Source: Deltaproteobacteria bacterium | Lineage (GTDB): Bacteria; Desulfobacterota; Binatia; Binatales; Binataceae | Direction of reading: 5' to 3' | Assembly (NCBI GenBank): GCA_027317185.1 | Contig: DAHVFB010000008.1 | Span: forward strand, 1-62,007 | DNA: 62,007 bases | In this document: positions 27,981-36,812 of the stretch, piece after piece | Layout of the letters: the number at the start of each line of letters is the position of its first letter | How positions within the stretch are numbered: position 1 is the stretch's first letter | Notes under the pieces: model-generated | Told to the model about the DNA's origin: nothing | What the model saw: only the letters and a program-made list of their open reading frames with translations | The model's database searches: none | Translations under genes and position numbers: made by a program

Positions 27981-30809
27981 ATGACGTCATTAAAAAATCT
28001 TCAACCGCTCAATCCCGCGGCGAAAGAACTTGACGCTCCCGCCGGTGGCCTGGCGAGCTTTCCACCGGTCGAAAAGTGGAACGATTGGACCGAATTCGAT
28101 CCCGCGCACTGGCCGCGAAAGGTGGATCGTCATTACACGCTGGTGCCGACTATCTGCTTCAACTGCGAAGCGGGATGCGGCCTGCTGGCCTATGTCGATC
28201 GCGACACCATGCGGGTGCGCAAGTTCGAGGGTAATCCCGCCCATCCCGGAAGCCGCGGGCGCAACTGCGCCAAGGGTCCGGCGACGCTCAATCAGATTCA
28301 GGATCCCGAACGTATTCTCCATCCGCTGCGCCGGGCCGGCCGCCGTGGCGAAGGCAAATGGGAACGTATCACCTGGGATGAGGCGCTGGACGATATCGCA
28401 GGCCGGATTCGCCGCGCGATTGTCGAGGATCGCCGCAACGAGATCGTTTATCACGTCGGCCGTCCCGGCCATGAACTGCTTTACAACCAGCGCGTGCTGC
28501 ATGCGTGGGGTATCGACGGCCACAACAGCCATACCAATGTCTGCTCCGCCGGCGCCCGTACCGGCTACGCCTTCTGGCATGGCGCCGATCGTCCTTCGCC
28601 CGATTACGCCAACGCCCGCTTTATCCTGCTGCTGAGTTCGCATCTGGAGGCCGGCCATTATTTCAATCCGCACGCGCAACGGATTATCGAGGCCAAAGCC
28701 CGCGGCGCGAAAATTTGCGCGATCGATACCCGCCTGTCGAACACCGCCTCCAAAGCTGACTACTGGATGTCCACCTGGCCCGGGACCGAGGCAGCGGTGC
28801 TGTTGGCGATTTGCCGGCTGCTGATCGAAAACGGATGGTACGATCGCGAGTTCGTACGGCGATGGGTCAACTGGGAGGAATATCTCGCTGCCGAACATCC
28901 GGAGCTGCCTCCCACCTTCGAGAACTTCGAGGCGGCGTTGAAGCAGCTCTATGCGCAATACACGCCGGAGTTCGCCGCTCAGGAATCGGGTTGCGATGCC
29001 GCCACGCTGGTCGAGGTGGCGCGCGAGGTCGGACGGGCAGGCTCGGCGCTCGCCACTCATGTATGGCGTAACGCCGCCGCCGGTAACCTCGGCGGATGGC
29101 AGGTGGCGCGCGCGCTGGAGTTCCTGGTGGTGCTGATGGGCGCGGTGGGCACCGTCGGCGGTACCCATCCGAACGCCAGCGACAAGTACATCCCGGCGCC
29201 GCCGTTGATGCCGCCTGCGCCCAACGTCTGGAACGAGATGATGTGGCCGCGCGAGTTCCCGCTCGCGTTTTTCGAGATGAGTTTTCTGCTGCCTCATTTT
29301 CTCAAGGAAGGCCGCGGAAAACTCGCCATGTATTTTACCCGCGTCTACAATCCGGTGTGGACCAACCCTGACGGCATGAGCTGGATCGAGGCTCTCAGCG
29401 ATGAAAGCAAGGTCGAGCGGCATGCCTGCCTGACTCCGATTTGGAGCGAGACCGCATGGTTCGCCGACTATGTGCTGCCGATGGGTCACGCGCCGGAACG
29501 TCACGATTTGATGAGTCAGGAAACCCACGCCGCACGCTGGATCGGATTTCGCCAGCCGGTGCTGCGCACCGCCATGGAACGCGCCGGACGTAAATTCAAG
29601 ACCGGCTGGGAAGCCAATCGCGAAGCCGGTCTCGGCGAGGTCTGGGAGGAGGATGAATTCTGGATCGAGCTTTCATGGCGAATCGATCCCGACGGCAGCC
29701 TCGGCATCCGCAAGTATTTCGAGTCACCATACCGGCCGGGCGAGAAACTTACCCTCGATGAATTTTACGGCTGGATGTTCGAGCATAGCGTGCCTGGCCT
29801 GCCCGCCGCGGCAGCAAAGGAAAATCTGACGCCGCTCCAGTACATGCGCAAATACGGCGCGTTTCTAATCGAGGACGGGGTCTACAATACGCACGAGAAA
29901 GCGGTCAGCGAGAGCGATGTCCAGCAGAGTACGATCGAGTCAAAAACCGGCGTTCTGAGCAAGGGCGGAACCGCGGTCGGGGTGAAAATCGAGGAAAAAT
30001 ACTGCGCCGGGTTTCCCACCCAATCGCGCAAACTTGAATTCTACGCGCCGACGCTCAAGCAATGGAAATGGCCGGAATATTCAGTCCCGTGCTACATCCG
30101 AAGCCACGTTCACTGGTCGAAGATCGATCGTACGCGCGGCGAAATGCTGCTGCTGCCCACCTTTCGTCTGCCCACGCTGGTGCATACCCGATCCGGTAAC
30201 GCCAAGTGGCTCAACGAAATTTCGCATAGCAATCCGCTGTGGCTCAACACCGAGGATGCGCGGCGGTTGGGAGTCGAAACTAACGATCTGCTCAAAGTCG
30301 CCACCGAAATCGGCTGGTTCGTCGACAAGGTATGGGTCACCGAAGGGATCCGACCCGGCGTGGTCGCCTGTTCGCATCATCTGGGACGCTGGCGGCTCAA
30401 GCCCGACTCCGGCGGCGAGCGATGGTCCTCTGCACTGGTCGATCTTTCGCAAGCCAACAAGGGCCAATGGACCATGCGCCAGCGCAACGGCGTCGAGCCC
30501 TTCGCCAGCAACGACCCCGACTCCGAACGAATCTGGTGGCACGACGCCGGCGTGCATCAAAATCTTACCTTCCCGGTGCAACCCGACCCCATCAGCGGGC
30601 AGCACTGCTGGCATCAAAAGGTGACGGTGACGAAACCAGATCCGGGCGATCGCTACGGCGATATCTTCGTCGATACCAACAAGTCCCACGAAGTGTATCG
30701 CAGATGGCTTGAGCTGGCCCGATCGGCTCCGGGGCCCGGCGGTCTGCGGCGGCCACTATGGCTGGCGCGCGTCTATCGTCCCGCGCCCGAAGCTTTTTAC
30801 ATCAAGTAG
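27981..30809 (+). CDS. Molybdopterin oxidoreductase catalytic subunit (CISM family)
   Basis: Large subunit (942 aa) of a complex iron-sulfur molybdoenzyme. Cys59, Cys62, Cys66 and Cys96 form the N-terminal [4Fe-4S] cluster. The residue following the HTNV strand is Cys188, the expected molybdenum ligand, as in PsrA/PhsA, TtrA and formate dehydrogenases. The molybdopterin-dinucleotide-binding domain occupies the last 200 residues. No twin-arginine signal is visible at the N-terminus, which suggests a cytoplasm-facing enzyme; SoeABC-type sulfite oxidation is one precedent, but PsrA, TtrA and formate dehydrogenase relatives remain possible. Confidence 0.85.
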   Translation: MTSLKNLQPLNPAAKELDAPAGGLASFPPVEKWNDWTEFDPAHWPRKVDRHYTLVPTICFNCEAGCGLLAYVDRDTMRVRKFEGNPAHPGSRGRNCAKGPATLNQIQDPERILHPLRRAGRRGEGKWERITWDEALDDIAGRIRRAIVEDRRNEIVYHVGRPGHELLYNQRVLHAWGIDGHNSHTNVCSAGARTGYAFWHGADRPSPDYANARFILLLSSHLEAGHYFNPHAQRIIEAKARGAKICAIDTRLSNTASKADYWMSTWPGTEAAVLLAICRLLIENGWYDREFVRRWVNWEEYLAAEHPELPPTFENFEAALKQLYAQYTPEFAAQESGCDAATLVEVAREVGRAGSALATHVWRNAAAGNLGGWQVARALEFLVVLMGAVGTVGGTHPNASDKYIPAPPLMPPAPNVWNEMMWPREFPLAFFEMSFLLPHFLKEGRGKLAMYFTRVYNPVWTNPDGMSWIEALSDESKVERHACLTPIWSETAWFADYVLPMGHAPERHDLMSQETHAARWIGFRQPVLRTAMERAGRKFKTGWEANREAGLGEVWEEDEFWIELSWRIDPDGSLGIRKYFESPYRPGEKLTLDEFYGWMFEHSVPGLPAAAAKENLTPLQYMRKYGAFLIEDGVYNTHEKAVSESDVQQSTIESKTGVLSKGGTAVGVKIEEKYCAGFPTQSRKLEFYAPTLKQWKWPEYSVPCYIRSHVHWSKIDRTRGEMLLLPTFRLPTLVHTRSGNAKWLNEISHSNPLWLNTEDARRLGVETNDLLKVATEIGWFVDKVWVTEGIRPGVVACSHHLGRWRLKPDSGGERWSSALVDLSQANKGQWTMRQRNGVEPFASNDPDSERIWWHDAGVHQNLTFPVQPDPISGQHCWHQKVTVTKPDPGDRYGDIFVDTNKSHEVYRRWLELARSAPGPGGLRRPLWLARVYRPAPEAFYIK

Positions 30810-30878
30810 ATCTGATGTCGGCGCTCATCAGGCGCGGCCCCCTCGCTGCCGCCAAGGAAGCTCGGCGACGGTCAGGAC

Positions 30879-30941
30879 GTCATTCTGAACGGAGTCTGCG
30901 CAGTGAAGAATCCCCGGATTCTTCACTGCGCTCAGAGTGAC
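30879..30941. repeat. Dispersed palindromic repeat, copy 1
   Basis: An inverted repeat between two convergent genes. The inner 16-bp stem is perfect (30898-30913 with 30916-30931, 2-nt loop), and outer arms with GTCATTCTGA and TCAGAGTGAC extend it imperfectly. The same unit recurs at 56510-56563 and as half copies elsewhere. It could also terminate both flanking transcripts. Confidence 0.85.
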
Positions 30942-30956
30942 TTGTGCGGAGCTTCC

Positions 30957-31745
30957 TCAGCCGACGAAGACCCGCCCGCCATCGACCGCGATCAACTGGC
31001 CGGTGATCATGTCGCTTTCGGGCGAGGCGAGGAACGCCACCAATCCTTCGATATCGTTCGGCTGAATCTCGCGCTTGAGAGGGCGAGCAGCGTACAGCAT
31101 TTCGGGCGGAAAGCGCGGGTCCGATTCGACCGGCGGCGCACCCTGATCGCGATCGAGCAGCGTGTACGGCACCGGGCCGGGCGCGATTACATTGACGTTG
31201 ATCCAGTCCGGACCGAGCATCACGGCCAGCGCCCGCGTCAGTCCGATAATGCCGGCTTTGGAGCATATGTAATCGAGCCTGATCGAGCCCCCATGCAGCG
31301 CCGTGCCGGACGAAATATTGATAATCTTGCCGCCGCGGCCGGAGCGCTTCAGATACGGCACTAAAGCTTTGCTGGCCAGGAAAGCGCCGGTCAGATTGAC
31401 CGCGAGGATGTGATTCCAATCCTCGAGTTTAATTGATTCGATCGGCGCGGGCGCGATGTCGCGCACAATCCCCGCATTGTTGACCAGAATATCGATCCGT
31501 CCCAGCGCGTCGAAACTGTCTTTAGCGGCCGCGGCCACCTGGTCCTCGCGGGTGACGTCAACCTTGAACGCGATTGCGCGGCGGCCGGTCTCCGACACCA
31601 GTTGCGCCGTCTGATTCGCGCCATCGCCGTTGATGTCCCAGATCGCCACGTCGGCACCGTCCAAAGCGAGCCGGCGCGCGTAGCTTCTGCCGAGTCCGCC
31701 GCCGGCGCCAGTTATCACTGCAACTTTGTTTGCGAGTCGTTCCAT
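30957..31745 (-). CDS. SDR family oxidoreductase
   Basis: Classical short-chain dehydrogenase/reductase of 262 residues. The NAD(P)-binding TGAGGGLG is at 12-19, the NNAG motif at about 89-92, the catalytic serine in NISS (about 145) and the YxxxK pair Tyr159/Lys163 in DYICSK. The ATG at 31745 is preferred because the usual start MERLANKVAVITGAG begins there; an upstream start adds 20 residues. It resembles 3-oxoacyl-ACP reductases and other general SDRs, and no substrate is evident. It is convergent with the molybdoenzyme operon. Confidence 0.88.
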   Translation of the reverse strand: MERLANKVAVITGAGGGLGRSYARRLALDGADVAIWDINGDGANQTAQLVSETGRRAIAFKVDVTREDQVAAAAKDSFDALGRIDILVNNAGIVRDIAPAPIESIKLEDWNHILAVNLTGAFLASKALVPYLKRSGRGGKIINISSGTALHGGSIRLDYICSKAGIIGLTRALAVMLGPDWINVNVIAPGPVPYTLLDRDQGAPPVESDPRFPPEMLYAARPLKREIQPNDIEGLVAFLASPESDMITGQLIAVDGGRVFVG

Positions 31746-31895
31746 GGCGCGAAAATCGCGCACAGCGGGCAGGGTGTCAAGGCCATCATTGCGGTTAGGC
31801 CGCATTCGAGTCGGTTTGATGAGGGGCGGACCACGCGGCTTGCATAACCGATCGCTTCTCGAATAACTGTCGGCTGGCGCGCGCAGGGCAGGGGA

Positions 31896-33488
31896 GTGAT
31901 ATCGGTGCGAAAAATGTCGATATGGATCGCGGTGCCGTTCGCGATCGCTATCGGAGCTACGGTAGCGTTCTCCGGTCAGGCCGATATGTCTGAAGCGGCT
32001 GCGCTCAAGCAGATGGCGCAGGCCGTATTCGGCAACCTTTCCGCGGCCGAATCAAAGTTGCTCGACTATGCGCCACGGCGCGATCTTGCCTGGATCGGTC
32101 CTAGTTCCGATCCTTCCAATCCCTCGAACCTGGCGGCGAAGGCCTCGCAGTGGGGTAGCGATCGAACCATTCGGGCACCGCTGCTGGCATGGCTGGTGAG
32201 CAACCCCGAGGCGCTTCGTGATGTGCATCCAAGTGGAATCGGGATTGCCGGCGCGCGCATCGTCGGTCCGCTCGATCTGTCCTTCATGCATGTTGGCGCA
32301 CCTATCACGATCGTGAACAGCGCCGTATCCGAGGGAATCAATCTGTCATACGCGGATACTCGTGCGCTCGACTTCCGCCGCGACGCGATCGGCCCAGTGG
32401 AAGCGGCGCAGGCGATGGTGCACGGCGATTTCACGCTCGGACAGGGCAGCTATGCGAGCGTCGATTTATTCCGGGCCAAAGTGGACGGCGATCTTAATTT
32501 TAGCGCCGGCCGTTTTCATGGCGATGGTCAGCCCGCCGTTTCCGCGATCAGCGCGACGATCGGCGGTGACGCGCTGTTCCATCAGGAGTTTGAGAGCGAC
32601 GGCATGGTGGATTTCCGCCTCAGCACGATTGGAGGATCTTTGAGCTTCAATCACGTTGACTTTATCGGCGATGGAGCGACGGGACTCGATGCCGAGCGTG
32701 CCAGAATAGGTGGAACGCTCTACTGGACGCAGATCGCCGTCACTCCCCGGACCATCCTCGATCTTGAAGATGCCGAGGCGGGGGCATTTTGGGATAGCCC
32801 TGAAAGTTGGCCGGCGGCAGGCCATTTAATGCTCAACGGATTCGAGTACAAAAACTTCGGCGAAGCGCCCGACGATGCCGCCACCCGCCTGCGCTGGCTC
32901 TCGTTGCAAAAGCCCGGCTACCGTTCACAACCGTTCAACCAACTGGCGCAGGTGTTGAACAACAGCGGGCGCGAGCAGGAGGCGGTCAGCGTCTTGATTG
33001 CGAAACGCGATGCGCGGTTGCGTTTCGGCGGCCTTAGCGTGGCCGATCGAATCTGGCAATTTCTCCTGAAGGTAACCATCGGATACGGCTATCGTCCCTT
33101 GCAGGCGCTGTGGTGGATGGTTGGCTTCGTGATTTTTGGCAGCATTCTGTTCGGATGGGGTTACCGGGCGGGATTGGTGACGCCGACCGAGCACCACGCC
33201 TACCAATCCTTTCTCGGGGGCGAGTGCCCGGCGCATTATCCGCCGTTTAATGCATTTGTGTACTCATTGGAAAATTTTTTGCCGCTGGTCGATCTTCATC
33301 AGGCGGCGCACTGGCGTCCGAACCCGCGCCACATCCGCGATCATCAGATCAGGTTTTTTTCGCTTAAGCGCGATATAGGCAAAATCGAGGGCGGGGCGCT
33401 ACGGATTTATCTATGGGCGCACATCCTTTCCGGATGGATTCTCACGCCGCTGTTCGTGGCCGGCATCTCCGGCCTGATTCACGCCTGA
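31896..33488 (+). CDS. Beta-helix-like repeat protein with C-terminal membrane segments
   Basis: A 530-residue membrane protein of unknown function. A hydrophobic N-terminal segment (about residues 7-25) is followed by a region of repeated short turns of the type GIxGDLDLxxA, seen as IVGPLDLSF, VDGDLNFSA, IGGDALFHQ, IGGSLSFNHV and IGGTLYWTQ. This pattern fits a pentapeptide- or bactofilin-like beta-helix. Two hydrophobic segments follow (about 405-425 and 505-527), with the block FVYSLENFLPLVDLHQA between them. Start choice is open: GTG at 31896, GTG at 31905 or ATG at 31914. Confidence 0.75.
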   Translation: MISVRKMSIWIAVPFAIAIGATVAFSGQADMSEAAALKQMAQAVFGNLSAAESKLLDYAPRRDLAWIGPSSDPSNPSNLAAKASQWGSDRTIRAPLLAWLVSNPEALRDVHPSGIGIAGARIVGPLDLSFMHVGAPITIVNSAVSEGINLSYADTRALDFRRDAIGPVEAAQAMVHGDFTLGQGSYASVDLFRAKVDGDLNFSAGRFHGDGQPAVSAISATIGGDALFHQEFESDGMVDFRLSTIGGSLSFNHVDFIGDGATGLDAERARIGGTLYWTQIAVTPRTILDLEDAEAGAFWDSPESWPAAGHLMLNGFEYKNFGEAPDDAATRLRWLSLQKPGYRSQPFNQLAQVLNNSGREQEAVSVLIAKRDARLRFGGLSVADRIWQFLLKVTIGYGYRPLQALWWMVGFVIFGSILFGWGYRAGLVTPTEHHAYQSFLGGECPAHYPPFNAFVYSLENFLPLVDLHQAAHWRPNPRHIRDHQIRFFSLKRDIGKIEGGALRIYLWAHILSGWILTPLFVAGISGLIHA

Positions 33489-33564
33489 GCGCTTCGCATA
33501 ACGAACTTCGTCATGCCGAAAACCGGCTTAATGTGATAACGTGGCGTGAAAGCGGAATGCCAAC

Positions 33565-33789
33565 ATGGCTCGAACGGAGGCGATGGTGTTCGGTACTATC
33601 AAGAAGGTAGTCACAGACAAGGGGTTCGGCTTTATCATCCCGGACGACGGCGGCGAGGAAGTTTTCTTTCATCGTTCGCGGTTGTCGCCAAAGGTTTATT
33701 TCGAGGATTTGCGCGAAGGCACAGAGATCCAGTTTGAAGTGAAGCCCGGCGAAAAAGGCCGCCAGGCGTTCAATATCCGTTTACGTTGA
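33565..33789 (+). CDS. Cold-shock-domain protein
   Basis: A 74-residue cold-shock-domain protein. The RNP1-like KGFGFI and RNP2-like VFFHRS motifs are intact, giving a single-stranded nucleic-acid-binding OB-fold. The first seven residues before MVFGTIKKVV may not be translated, since an ATG at 33586 also fits. It is separated from the membrane protein upstream by 76 nt. Confidence 0.88.
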   Translation: MARTEAMVFGTIKKVVTDKGFGFIIPDDGGEEVFFHRSRLSPKVYFEDLREGTEIQFEVKPGEKGRQAFNIRLR

Positions 33790-33860
33790 GTTCCGGATCG
33801 GTCTGGCAACCCTCGCAGCGTCGCTTAAACCGCGGCTGCCGATCGGATACTTTTAGGATC

Positions 33861-34358
33861 GTGGCCGTTCACGAGCATCATAAGCACGATCGCACTCAGG
33901 TCCGGGTCGGTATCATCACTCTGAGCGATACGCGCACGCCTGATACCGACGAAAGTGGCAGAGTGATTCGCGATCTAGTCGAGCGCGCGGGCCATCAAGT
34001 GGTCCATTATGAGATCGTGCCCGACACCCCCGAGCTTATCGAGCGGGCGATCGTCAACGGTATCGAGTTAGCCGGTGCGCTGATATTGAGCGGCGGTACG
34101 GGGATAGCTCCGCGCGACTGCACGATCGAAGTGGTCCGGCCGATGCTCGAAACGGAGCTGGAAGGTTTCGGCGAACTGTTCCGGATGCTTTCATACCAGG
34201 AAATCGGACCGGCCGCCTTTTTGAGCCGAGCGCTCGCCGGGGTGGTTAAGGGTAAGCTTGTCGTGGCCTTGCCGGGATCGCCGACCGCCTGCCGGCTGGC
34301 GCTCGAAAAGCTGTTGCTGCCGGAATTGGGTCATATGGCGCAACTCTTGAACCTATGA
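33861..34358 (+). CDS. moaB: Molybdopterin adenylyltransferase/MoaB-type protein
   Basis: Molybdenum cofactor biosynthesis protein of the MoaB/MogA family. The GTG at 33861 has AGGA five bases upstream and gives a 165-residue product; the frame is open 25 codons further upstream. Family motifs are VGIITLSDTRTPDTDESG and LSGGTGIAPRDCT (the MPT-binding GGTG loop), and PGSPTACRLAL near the end. It overlaps moaDE by four bases (ATGA), so the two cofactor genes are coupled. Confidence 0.92.
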   Translation: MAVHEHHKHDRTQVRVGIITLSDTRTPDTDESGRVIRDLVERAGHQVVHYEIVPDTPELIERAIVNGIELAGALILSGGTGIAPRDCTIEVVRPMLETELEGFGELFRMLSYQEIGPAAFLSRALAGVVKGKLVVALPGSPTACRLALEKLLLPELGHMAQLLNL

Positions 34359-35068
34359 ATACGGTGAATATCAAGCTGTTCGCCACCTTGCGCGAACGCG
34401 CCCGCGCCGGTGAACTCAGCCGTGAGTTCCCGGAGGGCACCACCGTCGGTGAGATGTGGCGTCTGCTGATGGTGGAATTTCCCGCCCTCGGAGGGCATCG
34501 CGACAGCGTCGGTTTCGCGGTTAATCATGAATACGTGCAGGGCGATTACCGGCCCCGCGCCGGCGACGAGGTCGCGTTCATCCCGCCGGTTAGCGGGGGT
34601 AGCGATCCGGCCTGGATCGGACCGATCAAAATCGTTCAGCATCGCATCGACCTCGATGAACTCCAGTCGGCGGTGGCCGATCCGCGCGCCGGCGCGGCGG
34701 TCACTTTCGCCGGCACCACCCGGATCGAGAACGCTGGACGGCGGGTGCTCAGACTCGAGTATGAAGCGTACGCGCCGATGGCGCTCAGCGAGATGCACAA
34801 GATCGCCGATGAAGCCAACGATCGTTTCAGTATCGTAAAAATTGCGATCACGCATCGGATTGGCCGCGTGGATATTGGCGAGACCTCGGTCGCGATCGCG
34901 GTCTCGGCGGCCCATCGGGGCGAAGCCTTCGAGGCCTGCCGCTTCGCGATCGATCGGATCAAGGAAATTGTACCGATCTGGAAGAAGGAATATTTCGAAG
35001 GCGGCGAGTTGTGGGTCGGATGCCAAACCTCGCATCCGCCTCATCCGGCCGCCAGATCGATTGAGTGA
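34355..35068 (+). CDS. moaX: MoaD-MoaE fused molybdopterin synthase
   Basis: One 237-residue protein carries both halves of molybdopterin synthase. Residues 1-82 are MoaD (ubiquitin-like sulfur carrier, ending VSGG at Gly81-Gly82). Residues about 90-225 are MoaE, with the catalytic lysines expected in RIKEIVPIWKKEYF. In ordinary MoaD the Gly-Gly must be C-terminal to become a thiocarboxylate. Mycobacterium tuberculosis MoaX is a known fusion that is cleaved after this point, and the same processing is inferred here. It should serve the Cox-type and CISM enzymes in this window. Confidence 0.9.
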   Translation: MNTVNIKLFATLRERARAGELSREFPEGTTVGEMWRLLMVEFPALGGHRDSVGFAVNHEYVQGDYRPRAGDEVAFIPPVSGGSDPAWIGPIKIVQHRIDLDELQSAVADPRAGAAVTFAGTTRIENAGRRVLRLEYEAYAPMALSEMHKIADEANDRFSIVKIAITHRIGRVDIGETSVAIAVSAAHRGEAFEACRFAIDRIKEIVPIWKKEYFEGGELWVGCQTSHPPHPAARSIE

Positions 35069-35131
35069 GTCGAACGGGCGAGTTTGTGGCGAAGTTGACC
35101 GCCCGGACAGTATCGGATATTGAAGGCATCG

Positions 35132-36076
35132 ATGGTTCCTGCACCCGAAAACACCGTTAAACGCATAATTCTGGCTGAGCCACGCGGCTTCTGCGCCGGC
35201 GTCGATCGCGCGGTCGAGGCGGTGCGCGAGGCCCTGCGCAGTTTCGGCCGGCCGCTCTACGTAAGACATCAGATTGTTCACAATCGCTTCGTGCTCGAAC
35301 GGCTGGAAACCGAAGGGGCGATTTTTGTCGAGAACCTCGACGAGGTACCCGCCGGTCAGCGCGTGATCTTCAGCGCCCACGGCGTTGCGCCCAGCGAATG
35401 GGATCGCGCACGATCCCGCGGCTTGCGGGTTATCGATGCCACTTGTCCGCTGGTCACCAAGGTTCATCTGGAGGTGAGCCGCTACGCCGACGAGGGGCGC
35501 ACGACCATCCTGGTTGGACATGCCGGGCATGAAGAGGTCAAAGGGACGCTGGGCGTCGCTCCGGGCCGCGTACTGCTGGTGGGGAGCGTGGAAGAGGCCA
35601 AGGTGATCGAGGTTCCCGATGCCGAGCGGGTGGCGGCGGTGACGCAGACCACGCTCAGTGTCGATGACACCCGCGAAATCATGCAGACCCTCAAGCGCCG
35701 TTTCCCTGCGCTGCGAACACCCAAAACCGATGACATCTGCTATGCCACCCAGAATCGCCAGAACGCGGTCAAGGAACTGGTCAACATCAGCGATGCCATT
35801 TTGGTGGTCGGATCCAAGCAAAGTTCCAACGCCAACCGCCTGGTGGAGGTGGCGCGGACCTATGGTGGGCGCGCCTACCTGGTCGATTCGATCGCGGATG
35901 TCGAAGCGGGAATGTTGAGCGCGGTTCATGCGCTGGGACTCACGGCCAGCGCCTCCTCTCCGGAGTGGCTGGTGGAAGAGATTATCGCGGCGTTTGCGAA
36001 TAATGGCGCCAGCGTCGAACTGCTGAGCGTTGCCAAGGAACGGGTTCACTTCCCACTGCCCGCGCCGGCCAATTAG
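35132..36076 (+). CDS. ispH: 4-hydroxy-3-methylbut-2-enyl diphosphate reductase (IspH)
   Basis: Last enzyme of the MEP isoprenoid pathway, a [4Fe-4S] protein that yields IPP and DMAPP. The 314-residue product has all three cluster cysteines: Cys21 (RGFCAGV), Cys105 (DATCPLV) and Cys203 (DICYATQNRQ), plus the conserved VRHQIVHN block. The ATG at 35132 is chosen; a TTG at 35120 would add four residues. It ends 40 nt before the start of the kinase gene. Confidence 0.95.
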   Translation: MVPAPENTVKRIILAEPRGFCAGVDRAVEAVREALRSFGRPLYVRHQIVHNRFVLERLETEGAIFVENLDEVPAGQRVIFSAHGVAPSEWDRARSRGLRVIDATCPLVTKVHLEVSRYADEGRTTILVGHAGHEEVKGTLGVAPGRVLLVGSVEEAKVIEVPDAERVAAVTQTTLSVDDTREIMQTLKRRFPALRTPKTDDICYATQNRQNAVKELVNISDAILVVGSKQSSNANRLVEVARTYGGRAYLVDSIADVEAGMLSAVHALGLTASASSPEWLVEEIIAAFANNGASVELLSVAKERVHFPLPAPAN

Positions 36077-36116
36077 CGCCCTCGGAAGGCCGAGGCGGAA
36101 GCTCACAAAAAAGAGG

Positions 36117-36797
36117 GTGGTCGAGCAAAAGCCCGCGAGCCCGGTTAAGCCTCAGCGCGGCTATATAGCGGTTGAGGGGCCGATCGGAGTCGGCAAAACC
36201 TCGTTCGCCCGCATGCTGTCGGAAAAGCTCAGCGCGCGTCTGGTGCTGGATGAATCCGGAAGCAATCCATTCGTCGCCCGCTTTTACGAAGATCCCGACA
36301 AATTTGCTTTTCCAGCGCAACTTTATTTTCTACTGATTAGATATCGGCAGCAGCGCGAGCTGGTCCAGCGCGAACTCTTCACCCAGGCAACGGTCTGCGA
36401 TTACCTGTTCAGCAAGGACCGTATCTTCGCCACCCTGAATCTGTCGCCCGAAGAGCTGGTGCTCTATGAGCAAATTTATAAGCTGCTCGACGCCCAGATG
36501 GCGAAGCCGGACCTGGTCATTTATATGTGGGCGCGATCCGAGGTGCTGATCGAGCGGCTGCGGCGGCGCAAGCGCGACTTCGAGCGTCATATCAGCGTCG
36601 AATACCTCGAGCGGCTGTCAGCCGCATACCGCGATTTCTTCTTCTATTACGAAGAAACTCCGCTCCTGGTGGTCGATACCTCGGCCATGGATTTCATCGA
36701 GCATCCCGACGATCTCGAGGAACTGATCCGCGAGATTGAGCGGACGCATACCGGCGTTCAGCATTATGTTCCGCGGCTGCGCTCGGGCGGTCGCTGA
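36117..36797 (+). CDS. Deoxynucleoside kinase (dGK/dAK family)
   Basis: Phosphorylates deoxynucleosides in the salvage pathway. The P-loop GPIGVGKT is at about residues 21-28 and is followed by the deoxyadenosine/deoxyguanosine kinase pattern, including the ARLVLDESGSNPF region, the RxxxRxRE-like block LIERLRRRKRDFE and the DLVIYMWARSE strand. The product from GTG 36117 is 226 aa. The frame is open to 36030 inside ispH, but that would give a long overlap and a non-conserved N-terminus, so the GTG is preferred. Confidence 0.85.
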   Translation: MVEQKPASPVKPQRGYIAVEGPIGVGKTSFARMLSEKLSARLVLDESGSNPFVARFYEDPDKFAFPAQLYFLLIRYRQQRELVQRELFTQATVCDYLFSKDRIFATLNLSPEELVLYEQIYKLLDAQMAKPDLVIYMWARSEVLIERLRRRKRDFERHISVEYLERLSAAYRDFFFYYEETPLLVVDTSAMDFIEHPDDLEELIREIERTHTGVQHYVPRLRSGGR

Positions 36798-36812
36798 AGC
36801 GGGGTCTGCCAG

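Noticed and set aside
27990-29528. 512-codon open frame antisense to the CISM catalytic subunit
   Set aside because: It overlaps a clear molybdoenzyme with all motifs. Long antisense frames are common in high-GC DNA, and its translation matches nothing recognisable.
34331-36106. 591-codon open frame antisense to moaDE and ispH
   Set aside because: It covers two well-supported genes on the plus strand and has no ribosome binding site or recognised domain.
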